Source of the DNA: Aquibium sp. ELW1220 | Lineage (GTDB): Bacteria; Pseudomonadota; Alphaproteobacteria; Rhizobiales; Rhizobiaceae | Assembly (NCBI RefSeq): GCF_030398385.1 | Contig: NZ_JAOAOQ010000003.1 | Coordinates: 103,455-167,454 of the forward strand | Direction: 5' to 3' | Length of the DNA: 64,000 bases | Shown: positions 47,699 to 56,400 of the stretch, piece by piece | How the letters are laid out: every line of letters begins with the position of its first letter | Numbering within the stretch: position 1 is the stretch's first letter | Notes under the pieces: model-generated | What the model saw: only the letters and a program-made list of their open reading frames with translations | Database searches by the model: none | Told to the model about the DNA's origin: nothing | Position numbers and translations under genes: made by a program

Positions 47699-47739
47699 CG
47701 GAAATCCGAAAATCCGGCGCGGCGCTTTTCGGATTTCCG
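47699..47739. repeat. Perfect 14 bp inverted repeat upstream of mnhA
   Basis: CGGAAATCCGAAAA at 47699-47712 and its exact reverse complement at 47726-47739, separated by 13 nt. It lies 108-148 bp ahead of the mnhA start and about 25 bp after the stop of the small gene at 47765. No T-run follows on either strand, so it is a better candidate for an operator or RNA hairpin than for an intrinsic terminator. Confidence 0.6.
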
Positions 47740-47764
47740 AAAGACGCGGGCGGCGGTGCCTGCG

Positions 47765-48016
47765 CTATGGCCCCTCCCCCGCCACCGCCACCAACAGCAC
47801 GCGCAGGCAGGCGATGTCGGGGTGCGACTGGCCGCGGTCGTCGATGATTTCGACCTGGCGTCGGGCGGCAGCAGCGAGGTCGGCGCCGTGCGGCACCGAC
47901 AGCAGCCAGTCAGCGAAGACCTCGTCGGGCGGCGGCAGCGGCGACACGCGGGCCATCCCGCGCCCGCCGATCGGCCGCGGCCGCGTCGACAGGCCGTCCG
48001 GATCGCGCCCGCTCAC
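47765..48016 (-). CDS. Small hypothetical protein coupled to the Rieske reductase (83 residues)
   Basis: Starts at GTG 48016, whose GTGA overlaps the stop of the reductase gene. GAGGTGG lies just upstream as a ribosome site. The protein is soluble; its clearest part is PDEVFADWLLSVPHGADLAA followed by an ARRQVEIIDDRGQSHPD segment. I recognise no family. The coupling suggests a small accessory protein of the oxygenase system; that is inference. Confidence 0.65.
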   Translation of the reverse strand: MSGRDPDGLSTRPRPIGGRGMARVSPLPPPDEVFADWLLSVPHGADLAAAARRQVEIIDDRGQSHPDIACLRVLLVAVAGEGP

Positions 48017-49125
48017 GCCGCCACCTCGACCGCCGTCAGCGGCCTGGAGCAGCAGGCCAGGATGAAGCCCTCGGCGATCTCGTCGTCGAGGATGCCGCCA
48101 TTGTGAGTCATCTCGACCTCGCCGGAGAGCTTCATCGTCTTGCAGGTGCCGCACAGGCCGAACTCGCAGGCCGCGGGAATGCGCACGCCGGCCGCCCGCG
48201 CGGCCTGGAGGATCGTCTGGCCGGGAAGGCACTCGCCGGTGGCGTCCGACGACGAGAAGCGGATCGGCAGCGCCTCCGGCACCGGGGCGCCGGGCTCGGC
48301 CGCGAGAGCCTCGACGTCCACGGGCGCCGGCGCGGGCGTCGGCGCAGCGAAACTCTCCTGGTGATAATGCGCCATGTCGAAACCGGCGGCCTCCAGCATG
48401 CCGCGCACCGCGCGCATGAAGGGCTCGGGCCCGCAGCAGAAGACCTCGCGCTCGCGGAAATCGGGTGACAGCAGCGGCAGGCGCACGGCGTCGATGCGGC
48501 CCATATGGCCGAACCAGCTCTCGCGGCTCGACCGCTCCTCGATCAGGAAGCCGAGCGACAGGCCGGGCATCCGGCTGCCGAGAAGCTCGAGCTCCTTGCG
48601 GAAGATGATCTCCTCGGGCCGCCGCGCGCAGTTGACGAAGGCGACGTCCGTCCAGGGCGCGCAGTCTGAAAACCAGCGCAGCATCGACATCATCGGCGTG
48701 ACGCCCGAGCCCGCCGAGACGAAGAGGTACTTTCCCGCCGGATGGTTGTGGTGGGTGAAGTCGCCCGCCGGGCCGTAGGCGCGGACATGGGTTCCGGTCT
48801 GCAGGTTGTCGAACATCCAGCGCGTGCCGATGCTGCCCGGCTGCGCCTTGACCGTCACCGCGATCGAGAAAGGCCGCGAAGGCGACGACGACAGCGTGTA
48901 GGTGCGCAGGAGGGGCTCCGACCCGACCGGCAGTTCCAGCGTCACGAACTGGCCGGGCTTGTAGCGGAACCAGGTCTGGGCGTCGGAGCGGAAGGTGAAG
49001 GTGCGAACGTCGGGCGCCTCCTCCGTCACCCCGATCACCTCCAGCACCTGGAGACGATCGTCCCATGGCACCATCTCGTCGAGATGGCGATAGAGGCCGG
49101 GATCGGCGGGGGCGTTCATGGACAT
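48013..49125 (-). CDS. Ferredoxin-type reductase of a Rieske oxygenase (GbcB/FrdX-like)
   Basis: A 370-residue electron-transfer protein. Residues about 30-130 are the FAD domain (YKPGQFVTLELPVG, RTYTLSSSPS), about 135-255 the NAD domain (LFVSAGSGVTPMMSMLRWF, VFCCGPEPFMRAV), and about 285-370 a plant-type 2Fe-2S ferredoxin with CEFGLCGTC plus a fourth cysteine in LACCSRPL. This order matches GbcB, the reductase of glycine betaine monooxygenase. It lies downstream of the Rieske oxygenase in the same direction, separated by paired palindromic repeats. Confidence 0.88.
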   Translation of the reverse strand: MSMNAPADPGLYRHLDEMVPWDDRLQVLEVIGVTEEAPDVRTFTFRSDAQTWFRYKPGQFVTLELPVGSEPLLRTYTLSSSPSRPFSIAVTVKAQPGSIGTRWMFDNLQTGTHVRAYGPAGDFTHHNHPAGKYLFVSAGSGVTPMMSMLRWFSDCAPWTDVAFVNCARRPEEIIFRKELELLGSRMPGLSLGFLIEERSSRESWFGHMGRIDAVRLPLLSPDFREREVFCCGPEPFMRAVRGMLEAAGFDMAHYHQESFAAPTPAPAPVDVEALAAEPGAPVPEALPIRFSSSDATGECLPGQTILQAARAAGVRIPAACEFGLCGTCKTMKLSGEVEMTHNGGILDDEIAEGFILACCSRPLTAVEVAA

Positions 49126-49142
49126 TCTCCAACCGCAGCGCC

Positions 49143-49294
49143 AAGCACCCCCTCACCGGTTCGCTGCGCGAACCACCTCTCCCCCTGCCCGGGGGAGAGG
49201 AAGCCACACTGGAGGAGCGCCGGCGTCCAAGCGGGCGTTTCCTCTCCCCCGGGCAGGGGGAGAGGTGGCCCGAAGGGCCGGTGAGGGGGTGCTT
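49143..49294. repeat. Pair of inverted palindromic intergenic repeats
   Basis: Copy A at 49143-49203 and copy B, inverted, at 49238-49294. Each carries the motif AGCACCCCCTCACCGG, a variable small hairpin, and CCTCTCCCCCTGCCCGGG with its complement. They agree almost base for base except in the small hairpin, where both arms changed together (TTCGCTGCGCGAA versus CCCTTCGGG). This is typical of REP-like elements in Rhizobiales. They fill most of the 217 bp gap between the oxygenase and reductase genes. Confidence 0.8.
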
Positions 49295-49342
49295 CGGCGA
49301 CAGAGCGAGCAGTTCGGGGGGAATGCGCCATCCGCCCCGCCC

Positions 49343-50590
49343 TCACGCCACGCTCTTCAGCCGCGGCGCGGCGCCCTCGGCCAACCGCGGCGCCATGAAG
49401 CCGGCGTACCAGTCGACGAACTGGATGACGCCGCCCTCGTGCAACTCGGAGTAAGGCCCAGGCTCGTAGGCGGGCGATCGAATGCCGAAGGCGTTTTCCT
49501 CGACGATGCGGCGGTCCTCGTCGTTGGTCTCGGTCCAGACGTGGGTCAAGGTCTGCAGATCGTAGTCGACGCCCTCGACCGCGTCCTTGTGGACCAGCCA
49601 TTTGGTCGTCACCGCCGTCTCCGTCGCGCTGATCGGCAGCACGCGGAAGGTCACGGCATGGTCGCCCAGCACGTGGTTCCAGGTCGTCGGGTAGTGGTAG
49701 AGCAGCAGCGTGCCGATGCGGTCGGTCGCGACGTCGTCGGACAGGTTCCGGCCCACCGCGCGCTTGCCGGTCGAGGTGTAGCTCACCGCGTCGCGCAGCA
49801 GCGGCGCGCGGGTGGCGCGGTACTGGCCGCCATCATCGATGCGGAAGCGCGACGGCAGGCCGGCCGCCTCGCATTTCGCCCAGTGCGCCAGCATGTCCGG
49901 GTCGCTCTCGGCGCCGTTGACCCCGGTCACCGTCGGCGCCTCGGGGAAGGTCTTGCACAGTTCCGGATGATTGGCCGCGCAGTGATAGCACTCGCGATTG
50001 TTTTCCCAGACGAGCTTCCAGTTGCCCTTCTCGACGATCGTCGCCTCGTGCGCGACCTTCGCCTCGGCCAGCCGGTGCGGCCGGAAATAGGGCTCCATCA
50101 GGGCGCGGAACGGCGCGAAATCGGCCGGTTCCCTGGCCAGGCAGACGAAGACGTAGCCGCCGACGCTCTCGCAGGCGACCGGCTTCAGCCCGAACTCCTC
50201 CTTGCGGAAATCCTCCGCCATCTGGCGCGCGAAGACGAGCGAGCCGTCGAGGTCGTAGGTCCACTGGTGATAGGGGCAGACCAGCCGCGCCGAGGTGCCC
50301 TTCGGCGTCGTGCAGACCCGGCTGCCGCGATGGCGGCAGGAATTGTGGAAAGCGCGGATCTGCCCGTCGCGGCCGCGCACGATCACGACGGGATAGTCGC
50401 CCACCTGGACGGTGAAGAACGATCCGGGCTTGGCCACCTCGCAGTCGTGGCCGACGAACAGCCAGTCGCGGTACCAGACCAGTTCGAGATCGAGCCGGTA
50501 GAAATCGGGGTCGATGTAGAAGGGTTGTTCCAGGCTGAAGCCCGGCCGCCGGCTCTTCAGGAGCCTCAGCATCTCGTTGCGCGTGTCCAT
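49343..50590 (-). CDS. Rieske ring-hydroxylating-type oxygenase, alpha subunit (GbcA/ArdX-like)
   Basis: A 415-residue oxygenase. The Rieske 2Fe-2S ligands are in SCRHRGSRVC and LVCPYHQWTYD (CxH-x17-CxxH spacing). The mononuclear iron site is in ENNRECYHCAANHPEL, with a later aspartate expected in the C-terminal domain. The sequence is closest in style to glycine betaine, stachydrine or carnitine demethylating oxygenases (GbcA group) rather than to aromatic dioxygenases. ATG 50590 has GAGG 6 nt upstream. A cobalamin riboswitch lies in its leader, so expression should fall when B12 is abundant. The substrate is unproven. Confidence 0.88.
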   Translation of the reverse strand: MDTRNEMLRLLKSRRPGFSLEQPFYIDPDFYRLDLELVWYRDWLFVGHDCEVAKPGSFFTVQVGDYPVVIVRGRDGQIRAFHNSCRHRGSRVCTTPKGTSARLVCPYHQWTYDLDGSLVFARQMAEDFRKEEFGLKPVACESVGGYVFVCLAREPADFAPFRALMEPYFRPHRLAEAKVAHEATIVEKGNWKLVWENNRECYHCAANHPELCKTFPEAPTVTGVNGAESDPDMLAHWAKCEAAGLPSRFRIDDGGQYRATRAPLLRDAVSYTSTGKRAVGRNLSDDVATDRIGTLLLYHYPTTWNHVLGDHAVTFRVLPISATETAVTTKWLVHKDAVEGVDYDLQTLTHVWTETNDEDRRIVEENAFGIRSPAYEPGPYSELHEGGVIQFVDWYAGFMAPRLAEGAAPRLKSVA

Positions 50591-50726
50591 GTCCGTCCTC
50601 GCTTCCGCACAAGGACTGAACTGGTGGTGATGGAGGAACAGCGGCGCGTGCGGCCGTCTAACGGCCACCCGAAGCGCTCTGCCTCTTGACCGCCCACCGC
50701 GATCAGTCGGTTTTCAACAGGTTCGA

Positions 50727-50912
50727 GGCTGGTTTCCGGGCTCCGGAGCTGGCCCGTGAAGGCCTGCCCGACACCTTCCCGGGCCATTCGGCCCAGTGGT
50801 CTCCCGTCGGGTTTGTCGCTCCGCCACCGTTGCGGGGGCAGCGCCGGCTTGCCCATTTGCGGGGTTCCGGCTTCCCAATTATCCCTCCGGCGATTCCGCC
50901 GCAGGGCACCTT
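50727..50912 (-). ncRNA. Cobalamin (B12) riboswitch
   Basis: Read on the minus strand, the conserved elements occur in canonical order: AAGGTGCCC, TTGGGAAGCCGG, AAGCCGGCGCTGCCCCCGC followed by AACGGTGGCGG, the GACCACTGG box, GGGAAGGTGTCGG and the closing GAGCCCGGAAACCAGCC. The GCTGCCCCCGCAAC core is the B12-box signature. It ends 136 nt before the Rieske oxygenase start. That leader (50591-50726) should hold the expression platform, though I cannot define its hairpin by eye. No gene on either strand is convincing in 50591-51170. Confidence 0.88.
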
Positions 50913-50957
50913 GAACGTGCCCAGAACACCATGTCGCAATCGGGCAGGATCGCACGA

Positions 50958-50975
50958 ATGCGACATGCGTCGCAT
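50958..50975. promoter_or_regulatory. Inverted repeat ahead of the B12 riboswitch
   Basis: ATGCGAC-ATGC-GTCGCAT, perfect 7 bp arms around a 4 nt spacer. It begins about 45 bp upstream of the riboswitch on its transcribed strand, where the operon promoter should be. It may be a protein operator giving a second layer of control. It also lies in the divergent region of the gene at 51171. Confidence 0.4.
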
Positions 50976-51170
50976 TGGAAGACGACAGTCCCCAGGCTGG
51001 ACAAGCGCCGGCCCGCCGACGCCCCGGAAGACGGCAGCCTGAAGCCGCGATCGCATCGGGTGCTGTAGCGCCCGCCAGACGCCGGACCCGGCCTGCGGAC
51101 TGATCAGGATCAAGCGCCGGAGCGGCCTGCGTGCTATGATCTCGCCGACATTCCGGGGGGAGGACACCGC

Positions 51171-53294
51171 ATGAGGATCCTGAGCGGGGCGACGCCGCTG
51201 ATCGCGCTCGACGCCGTCTGCGCCGACACCGAGACGACCGGCCTCGACACGACGACAGCGCGCATGGTGCAGATCGGCGCGGTCGCGATCGCCGGTGGCC
51301 GTGTGCGCGCGGACGAGCGTTTCGAGACGCTGGTCGATCCGAAGATGCCGATCCCGCCGGGCTCGACGGCCATCCACCAGATCACCGACGCGGACGTCGC
51401 CGGTGCGCCGTCCTTCGCCGAGGCGCTCGCCCGCTTCGACGCCTTCGCCAGTCACCGCGTGCTGATCGGCTTCTCCATCGGCTTCGACCTCGCCGTCATC
51501 GAGCACGAGGCGAAGCGCGCCGGCATCCGCTGGGCCAAGCCGCGGACGCTGTGCGTGCGCCTGCTGTCGGCCGCCGCCAATCCGAACCTGCCCGACCAGT
51601 CGCTCGACATGATCGCGCAATGGCTGGGCATCGCCATCGAGGGGCGCCACCAGGCGCCGGGCGACGCGAGGGCCGCCGCCGACATCTTCGTGGCGCTGCT
51701 GCCGCGGCTGGCCGAGCGCGGCATCCGCACCCTGGCCGAGGCCGAGCGGGCGTGCCTGTCGCAGACCGCCCAGATCGACAGCCACCACAAGGCCGGCTGG
51801 GCGGAGCCGGCCACGCGGCCGGAAGCGCCCGGGCCGCGCGCCTTCGGTGCCGTCGATCCCTATGCCTACCGGCATCGCATCCGCGACCTGATGGCCGCGC
51901 CGCCGCTGATCGTCGCTTCAAGCCTCGACCTGCGCGGCGCCATCGACCTGATGGTGGAGAAGCGCATCTCCTCGCTGTTCGTGGCCGAGACGCCCGAGCC
52001 CGGCCAGCCGCTGCCGGCCTATGGCATCGTCACCGAGCGCGACGTAATGCGCCGCATCGCCGCCAGCGGCGCGGCCGCACTTTGCGAAGCGGTCGGGTCG
52101 ATCGCCACGCGCAATCTCGCCTCGATCCGCGCCGAGGCCTTCGTCTACCGCGCGGTCGGCCGCATGGACCGGCTGAAGATCCGCCACCTCGCCGTGCGCG
52201 ACGAGCTCGGCCGGCTCGTCGGCGTCGTCTCGGCGCGCGACCTCCTGCGCCTGCGCGCGGGTGCCGCCGTCAGCCTCGACGACGAGATCGAGGCCGCCGC
52301 CGACCCGAGCGCGCTGGCCTCCGCATGGTCCACCCTGCCCGCCGTCGCCGAGGCGCTGATCGGCGAGGCGATCGAGGCACGGGTGATCGCCGAGATCGTC
52401 AGCGAGGAACTGCGTATCGTCACCCGCCGCGCCGCACAACTGGCCGAAGCGGCGATGCTGGCCGAAGGCCTGGGCGAACCGCCCTGCCCCTATGCGGTGC
52501 TGGTGCTCGGTTCGGGCGGGCGCGGCGAGTCGCTGCTTGCCGCCGACCAGGACAATGCCATCGTCTTTGCCGGCGGCGCGCCGGACGGACCGGAGGACCG
52601 CTGGTTCGCCGCACTCGGCGAAGGGATGGCGGCGATCCTCGACCGGGCGGGCATCCCGCTCTGCAAGGGCGGCGTGATGGCGAAGAACCCGGCCTTCCGC
52701 GGCTCGGCGGCGCTGTGGGCCGACCGGGTCTCCGACTGGGTCGGCCGCTCGCGGCCGGACGACCTGCTCAACGTCGACATCTTCTACGATTTCGCGCCGG
52801 TGCATGGCGACCTTTCGCTCGCCGCCGGTCTCTTCGACCTCGCCTACGCCCTCGGCTCGCAGAACCCGGTCTTCGCCAAGCTGCTCGGCGAGCGTATCGC
52901 GGTCGGCTCCGGCCCCTTCACCCTGCTCGGCGGCTTCCGCACCGAGGAGGGGCGTGTCGACCTGAAGATGCACGGCCTGTTCCCGATCGTCGCCTTCGCC
53001 CGGGCGCTCGCCATCCGCCACGGCGTGGCCGAGCGCTCCACCAAGGCCAGGCTGACGGGCCTGATCGCCAAAGGGCTGGGAAGTACGGCCGACATCGAGC
53101 GGCTGATCGCCGCGCACGGCACCATCATCAAGGCGATGCTCGCCCAGCAGAGCCGCGACCTGCTCGCCGGGATAGCGGTCTCCAACAGGGTCGAGGTGGG
53201 CGTGATGTCACGGCCCGAACAGGCCGAACTGAAGGCGGCCCTGAAGGCGATCCAGGTCGTCCCGGACCTGCTGCGCACGCTGATGTTTTCCTGA
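51171..53294 (+). CDS. DnaQ exonuclease-CBS-DUF294 nucleotidyltransferase fusion
   Basis: A 707-residue protein in four parts. Residues 10-175 are a DEDDh exonuclease: D19 and E21 in ADTETTGL, D106 in GFSIGFD, H160 and D165 in GRHQAPGDARAAAD. Residues about 225-350 are a CBS pair. Residues about 375-540 are the DUF294 nucleotidyltransferase-like domain with VLGSGGRGESLLAADQDNAI. The rest is the DUF294 C-terminal substrate-binding domain. CBS-DUF294 proteins are common; the DnaQ front end suggests signal-dependent nucleotide turnover, which is unproven. GGGGGAGGA precedes the ATG. Confidence 0.88.
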   Translation: MRILSGATPLIALDAVCADTETTGLDTTTARMVQIGAVAIAGGRVRADERFETLVDPKMPIPPGSTAIHQITDADVAGAPSFAEALARFDAFASHRVLIGFSIGFDLAVIEHEAKRAGIRWAKPRTLCVRLLSAAANPNLPDQSLDMIAQWLGIAIEGRHQAPGDARAAADIFVALLPRLAERGIRTLAEAERACLSQTAQIDSHHKAGWAEPATRPEAPGPRAFGAVDPYAYRHRIRDLMAAPPLIVASSLDLRGAIDLMVEKRISSLFVAETPEPGQPLPAYGIVTERDVMRRIAASGAAALCEAVGSIATRNLASIRAEAFVYRAVGRMDRLKIRHLAVRDELGRLVGVVSARDLLRLRAGAAVSLDDEIEAAADPSALASAWSTLPAVAEALIGEAIEARVIAEIVSEELRIVTRRAAQLAEAAMLAEGLGEPPCPYAVLVLGSGGRGESLLAADQDNAIVFAGGAPDGPEDRWFAALGEGMAAILDRAGIPLCKGGVMAKNPAFRGSAALWADRVSDWVGRSRPDDLLNVDIFYDFAPVHGDLSLAAGLFDLAYALGSQNPVFAKLLGERIAVGSGPFTLLGGFRTEEGRVDLKMHGLFPIVAFARALAIRHGVAERSTKARLTGLIAKGLGSTADIERLIAAHGTIIKAMLAQQSRDLLAGIAVSNRVEVGVMSRPEQAELKAALKAIQVVPDLLRTLMFS

Positions 53295-53420
53295 CCGCAG
53301 GCAGCGCGCTGGACCAAAGGATCGGCGTCAGACGAAAGTTGACTCCCCCCGCAGCCGTGATCTATCGATCACAGTATCTCAACTACTGATTGAGACTGCT
53401 GCATTGGGCTGGGGGAAATC

Positions 53421-56400
53421 GTGACGGTCAACCATTCGAATACCTGGAAGGGGCGCACGGCAAGATCGAACAATAGCCGGCCGATGCGGGAAGACAACCT
53501 GCTTCGCGCGTGGCCCAGCGGAAAGGCGCCACTGTCGCGTCCCCTGCGAACCAGCGTCTGCCTCGCAGCCCTCTCCCTGGCCGGGCTTGGGGCGCTGGAC
53601 ACCGCGCCGGCCTTCGCAGCCTGCTCGGTCACCGGCGCCACCACGCTCGTGTCCTGTGATTCGGCCAGCGTCAGCGTCACCATGACGCCCGGCACAGGCT
53701 CGCTGACGGTCGACGGAGTCGACACGGTCTCCGTCATCTATGCATCGCCCCAGGTCGTGGGCGTCTACGACCAGACCGTCACGCTGACGGGCACGACCTC
53801 CATCGACAATCCGGACTACAGCGGGCTGGTGATGCAATTCGGGACGACGCCCGACACCCCGCCGCAGCCCATTGCCGTCACCGTCAACGCGACCGTGGAC
53901 ATCGGCGCCGACGTCGTGGCGAATTCCGGGCCCGGCGGCTTCGGCACGATCTGGGTGCTGAACGATTACGCCGGCACCGTCGACATCGACAATGCGGGCA
54001 GCCTGTCGGGCACTTTCGCCAGTTCGGACACGTCGGTGCTGAGCGGCGTCACCAACCTCGGCGCGGTGACCATCACCAACAGCGGCTCGGTGACCTCCAA
54101 CGGCGGGCGCGGCATCTATGCCGACGGCAACAAGAATGGCACGGACGACGCCACCATTTCGGTCACCAATACCGCCACAGGTTCGGTGCAGGCGACGACC
54201 GCGGGCATCCGGGTCATCGCCTACAACGGCCTCGCCAGCATCACGAACGACGGGACGGTCGATTCAACGCTGTTCCAGGGGCTGATCGCATGGTCGGCCG
54301 ACGGCGACGCCACCGTCACCAACACCGGCACGGTCACCTCCAACACCGACAACGCCGTCTATGCGGCGACCAACGTCGGCACGGCGACGGTGACCAACAG
54401 CGGAACGGTCACCGCCACCGGCGACGCGTCCTACGACGCGGCCCGCGCCGAGATCCGCGACCCTGTGGGCTACAGCGGCCTCATCGGGACGGCCAGCACC
54501 TCCGGCGACATTTTCATCACCAACGAAGCCACGGGCATCGTCACCGCCGTCCGCGACAGCGCCATCCGCGCCGCGACGCCTGAGGGCGACGTCACCATCG
54601 TCAATGCCGGCTCGCTCACCGGCCTGACCGGCATCGTCGTCGACAACGGCCTATCGGGCGCCGTCGACGGCGACATCTCCGTCACCAACAGCGGCACGGT
54701 CACGGCGACGTCCCATGCGGTCTGGCTCGACGGGACGACGAACCTTCTCACGAACAGCGGCACCGTCCAGACCACGGGCGATACGGCGGTCTACACCGGC
54801 AACGGCGACACGACGATCGTCAATACCGGCACCATCGCGGCGTCGTCAGCGTCCGAGACCGCCATCAGCATGGGCTCGGGCAACAACCGCCTCGTTCTCT
54901 CCGACACCGCGACCCTCGTCGGCAAGGTCGAGAACGTCTCCGCCAGCAACACGCTCGATCTCACCGGCAGCGCGACCGGCGCCTTCGACCTCGGCACGGT
55001 CCATGCGGCGGGCCAGTTCCAGGGCTTCTCGAAGCTCGACAAGTCCGGCAGCGGCACCTGGACCATCACCGGCAGCGGTTCGAGCCTTTCCGACAGCCTT
55101 GCCGTCAACGAGGGCACGCTCGCCCTGCAGGGCACGCTCTCCGTCGTCACGGCCAGCGTCGGCAGCGACGTCGCGGCGACACTGGCGATTTCCAACGGCG
55201 GCAGCCTGACCAGCGAGAACGCCACGGTCGGCGGGCCCGACGGCGGCGCGGGTACCGTCACCATCAGCGGGACGGGCTCGAGCTGGACCAGCACCGGCGA
55301 ACTCACCGTCGGTCTCGACGGCGGCGAAGGCAGCATCACGGTTTCCGGCGGCGCGTCCTTCACCGCGCGCCGGCTCGCCCTCTCCACCGCCAGCTGGCAG
55401 GCGGGCCAAGGCGGCGACGGCTCCTTGACCGTCACCGGCGACGGCACGACCTGGACCAACACCGGCGGCGTCGACATCGCCCGCACGGAAGGATCGACCG
55501 GTTCGCTGACGATCTCGGACGGCGCGAGCGCGTCCATCGTCAAGACCGGCATCTACTCCGGCGCGGGCGCCGAGATCACGATCACCGGCCAGGACACCTC
55601 GGTCACCATCGGATCCAAGACCGTGGAAGACGACAGGGCCTGGCTCAGCCCCGAGGGCGGCACGGTCACGGTCTCCGACGGCGCCTATCTCTTCGCCAAC
55701 GGCATCTATGTCGGTCCGGGCGGCAGCAACCTCACCACCATGACGGTCACCGGCGAAGGCACCGTCGTGGAGGGCGACGTGCGCCTCTACGTCGGCGGCC
55801 AGAACGGCAGCCGCGACGAGGATCCGATGAACGGCAACGGCGTCCTCGTCGTCTCGGACGGCGCCGAAGTCACCATCGCCGGCACGATCGGCGCGGGCAT
55901 GGACCCGAACTCGCAAGGCGTCATCACCGTCACCGGCGCTGGCTCGCTGCTCTGGGCCAAGGCCAATCCGACAGCCAGTACGCTCGGCAATTTCTACGTC
56001 GGCTACAACGGATCGGGCACCGTCACGGTGGCGAACGGGGCCGTCATCCGGGCCGACAACGAGGTCCGTATCGGCTATGACGATCAGGGCGACGGAACCC
56101 TGGTCATCGGCGCCGCCGAGGGCTCGGCCGCGGCGGCCGCCGGCACCGTCGACACCGCCAAGGTCGTCTTCGGCGCGGGCGGCGGCCAGATCGTCTTCAA
56201 CCACATCCTGCTCGATCCCGCGACCGGGGACCTGATCGACTACACCTTCGCGCCGGAGATCAAGGGGAGCGGCTCCATCCTTCATCTCGAGGGCGTGACG
56301 CGGCTCACGGGCGACAGCAGCGACTTTTCCGGCTCGGTCCTGCACGAGAACGGCATCCTGATCGTGGAGGGAACGCTCGGCGACGGCACGGCGACGGTGA

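Noticed and set aside
50686..51068. Plus-strand frames of 90-118 residues upstream of the exonuclease fusion
   Set aside because: They run antisense through the conserved B12 riboswitch and have no motif or ribosome site of their own.
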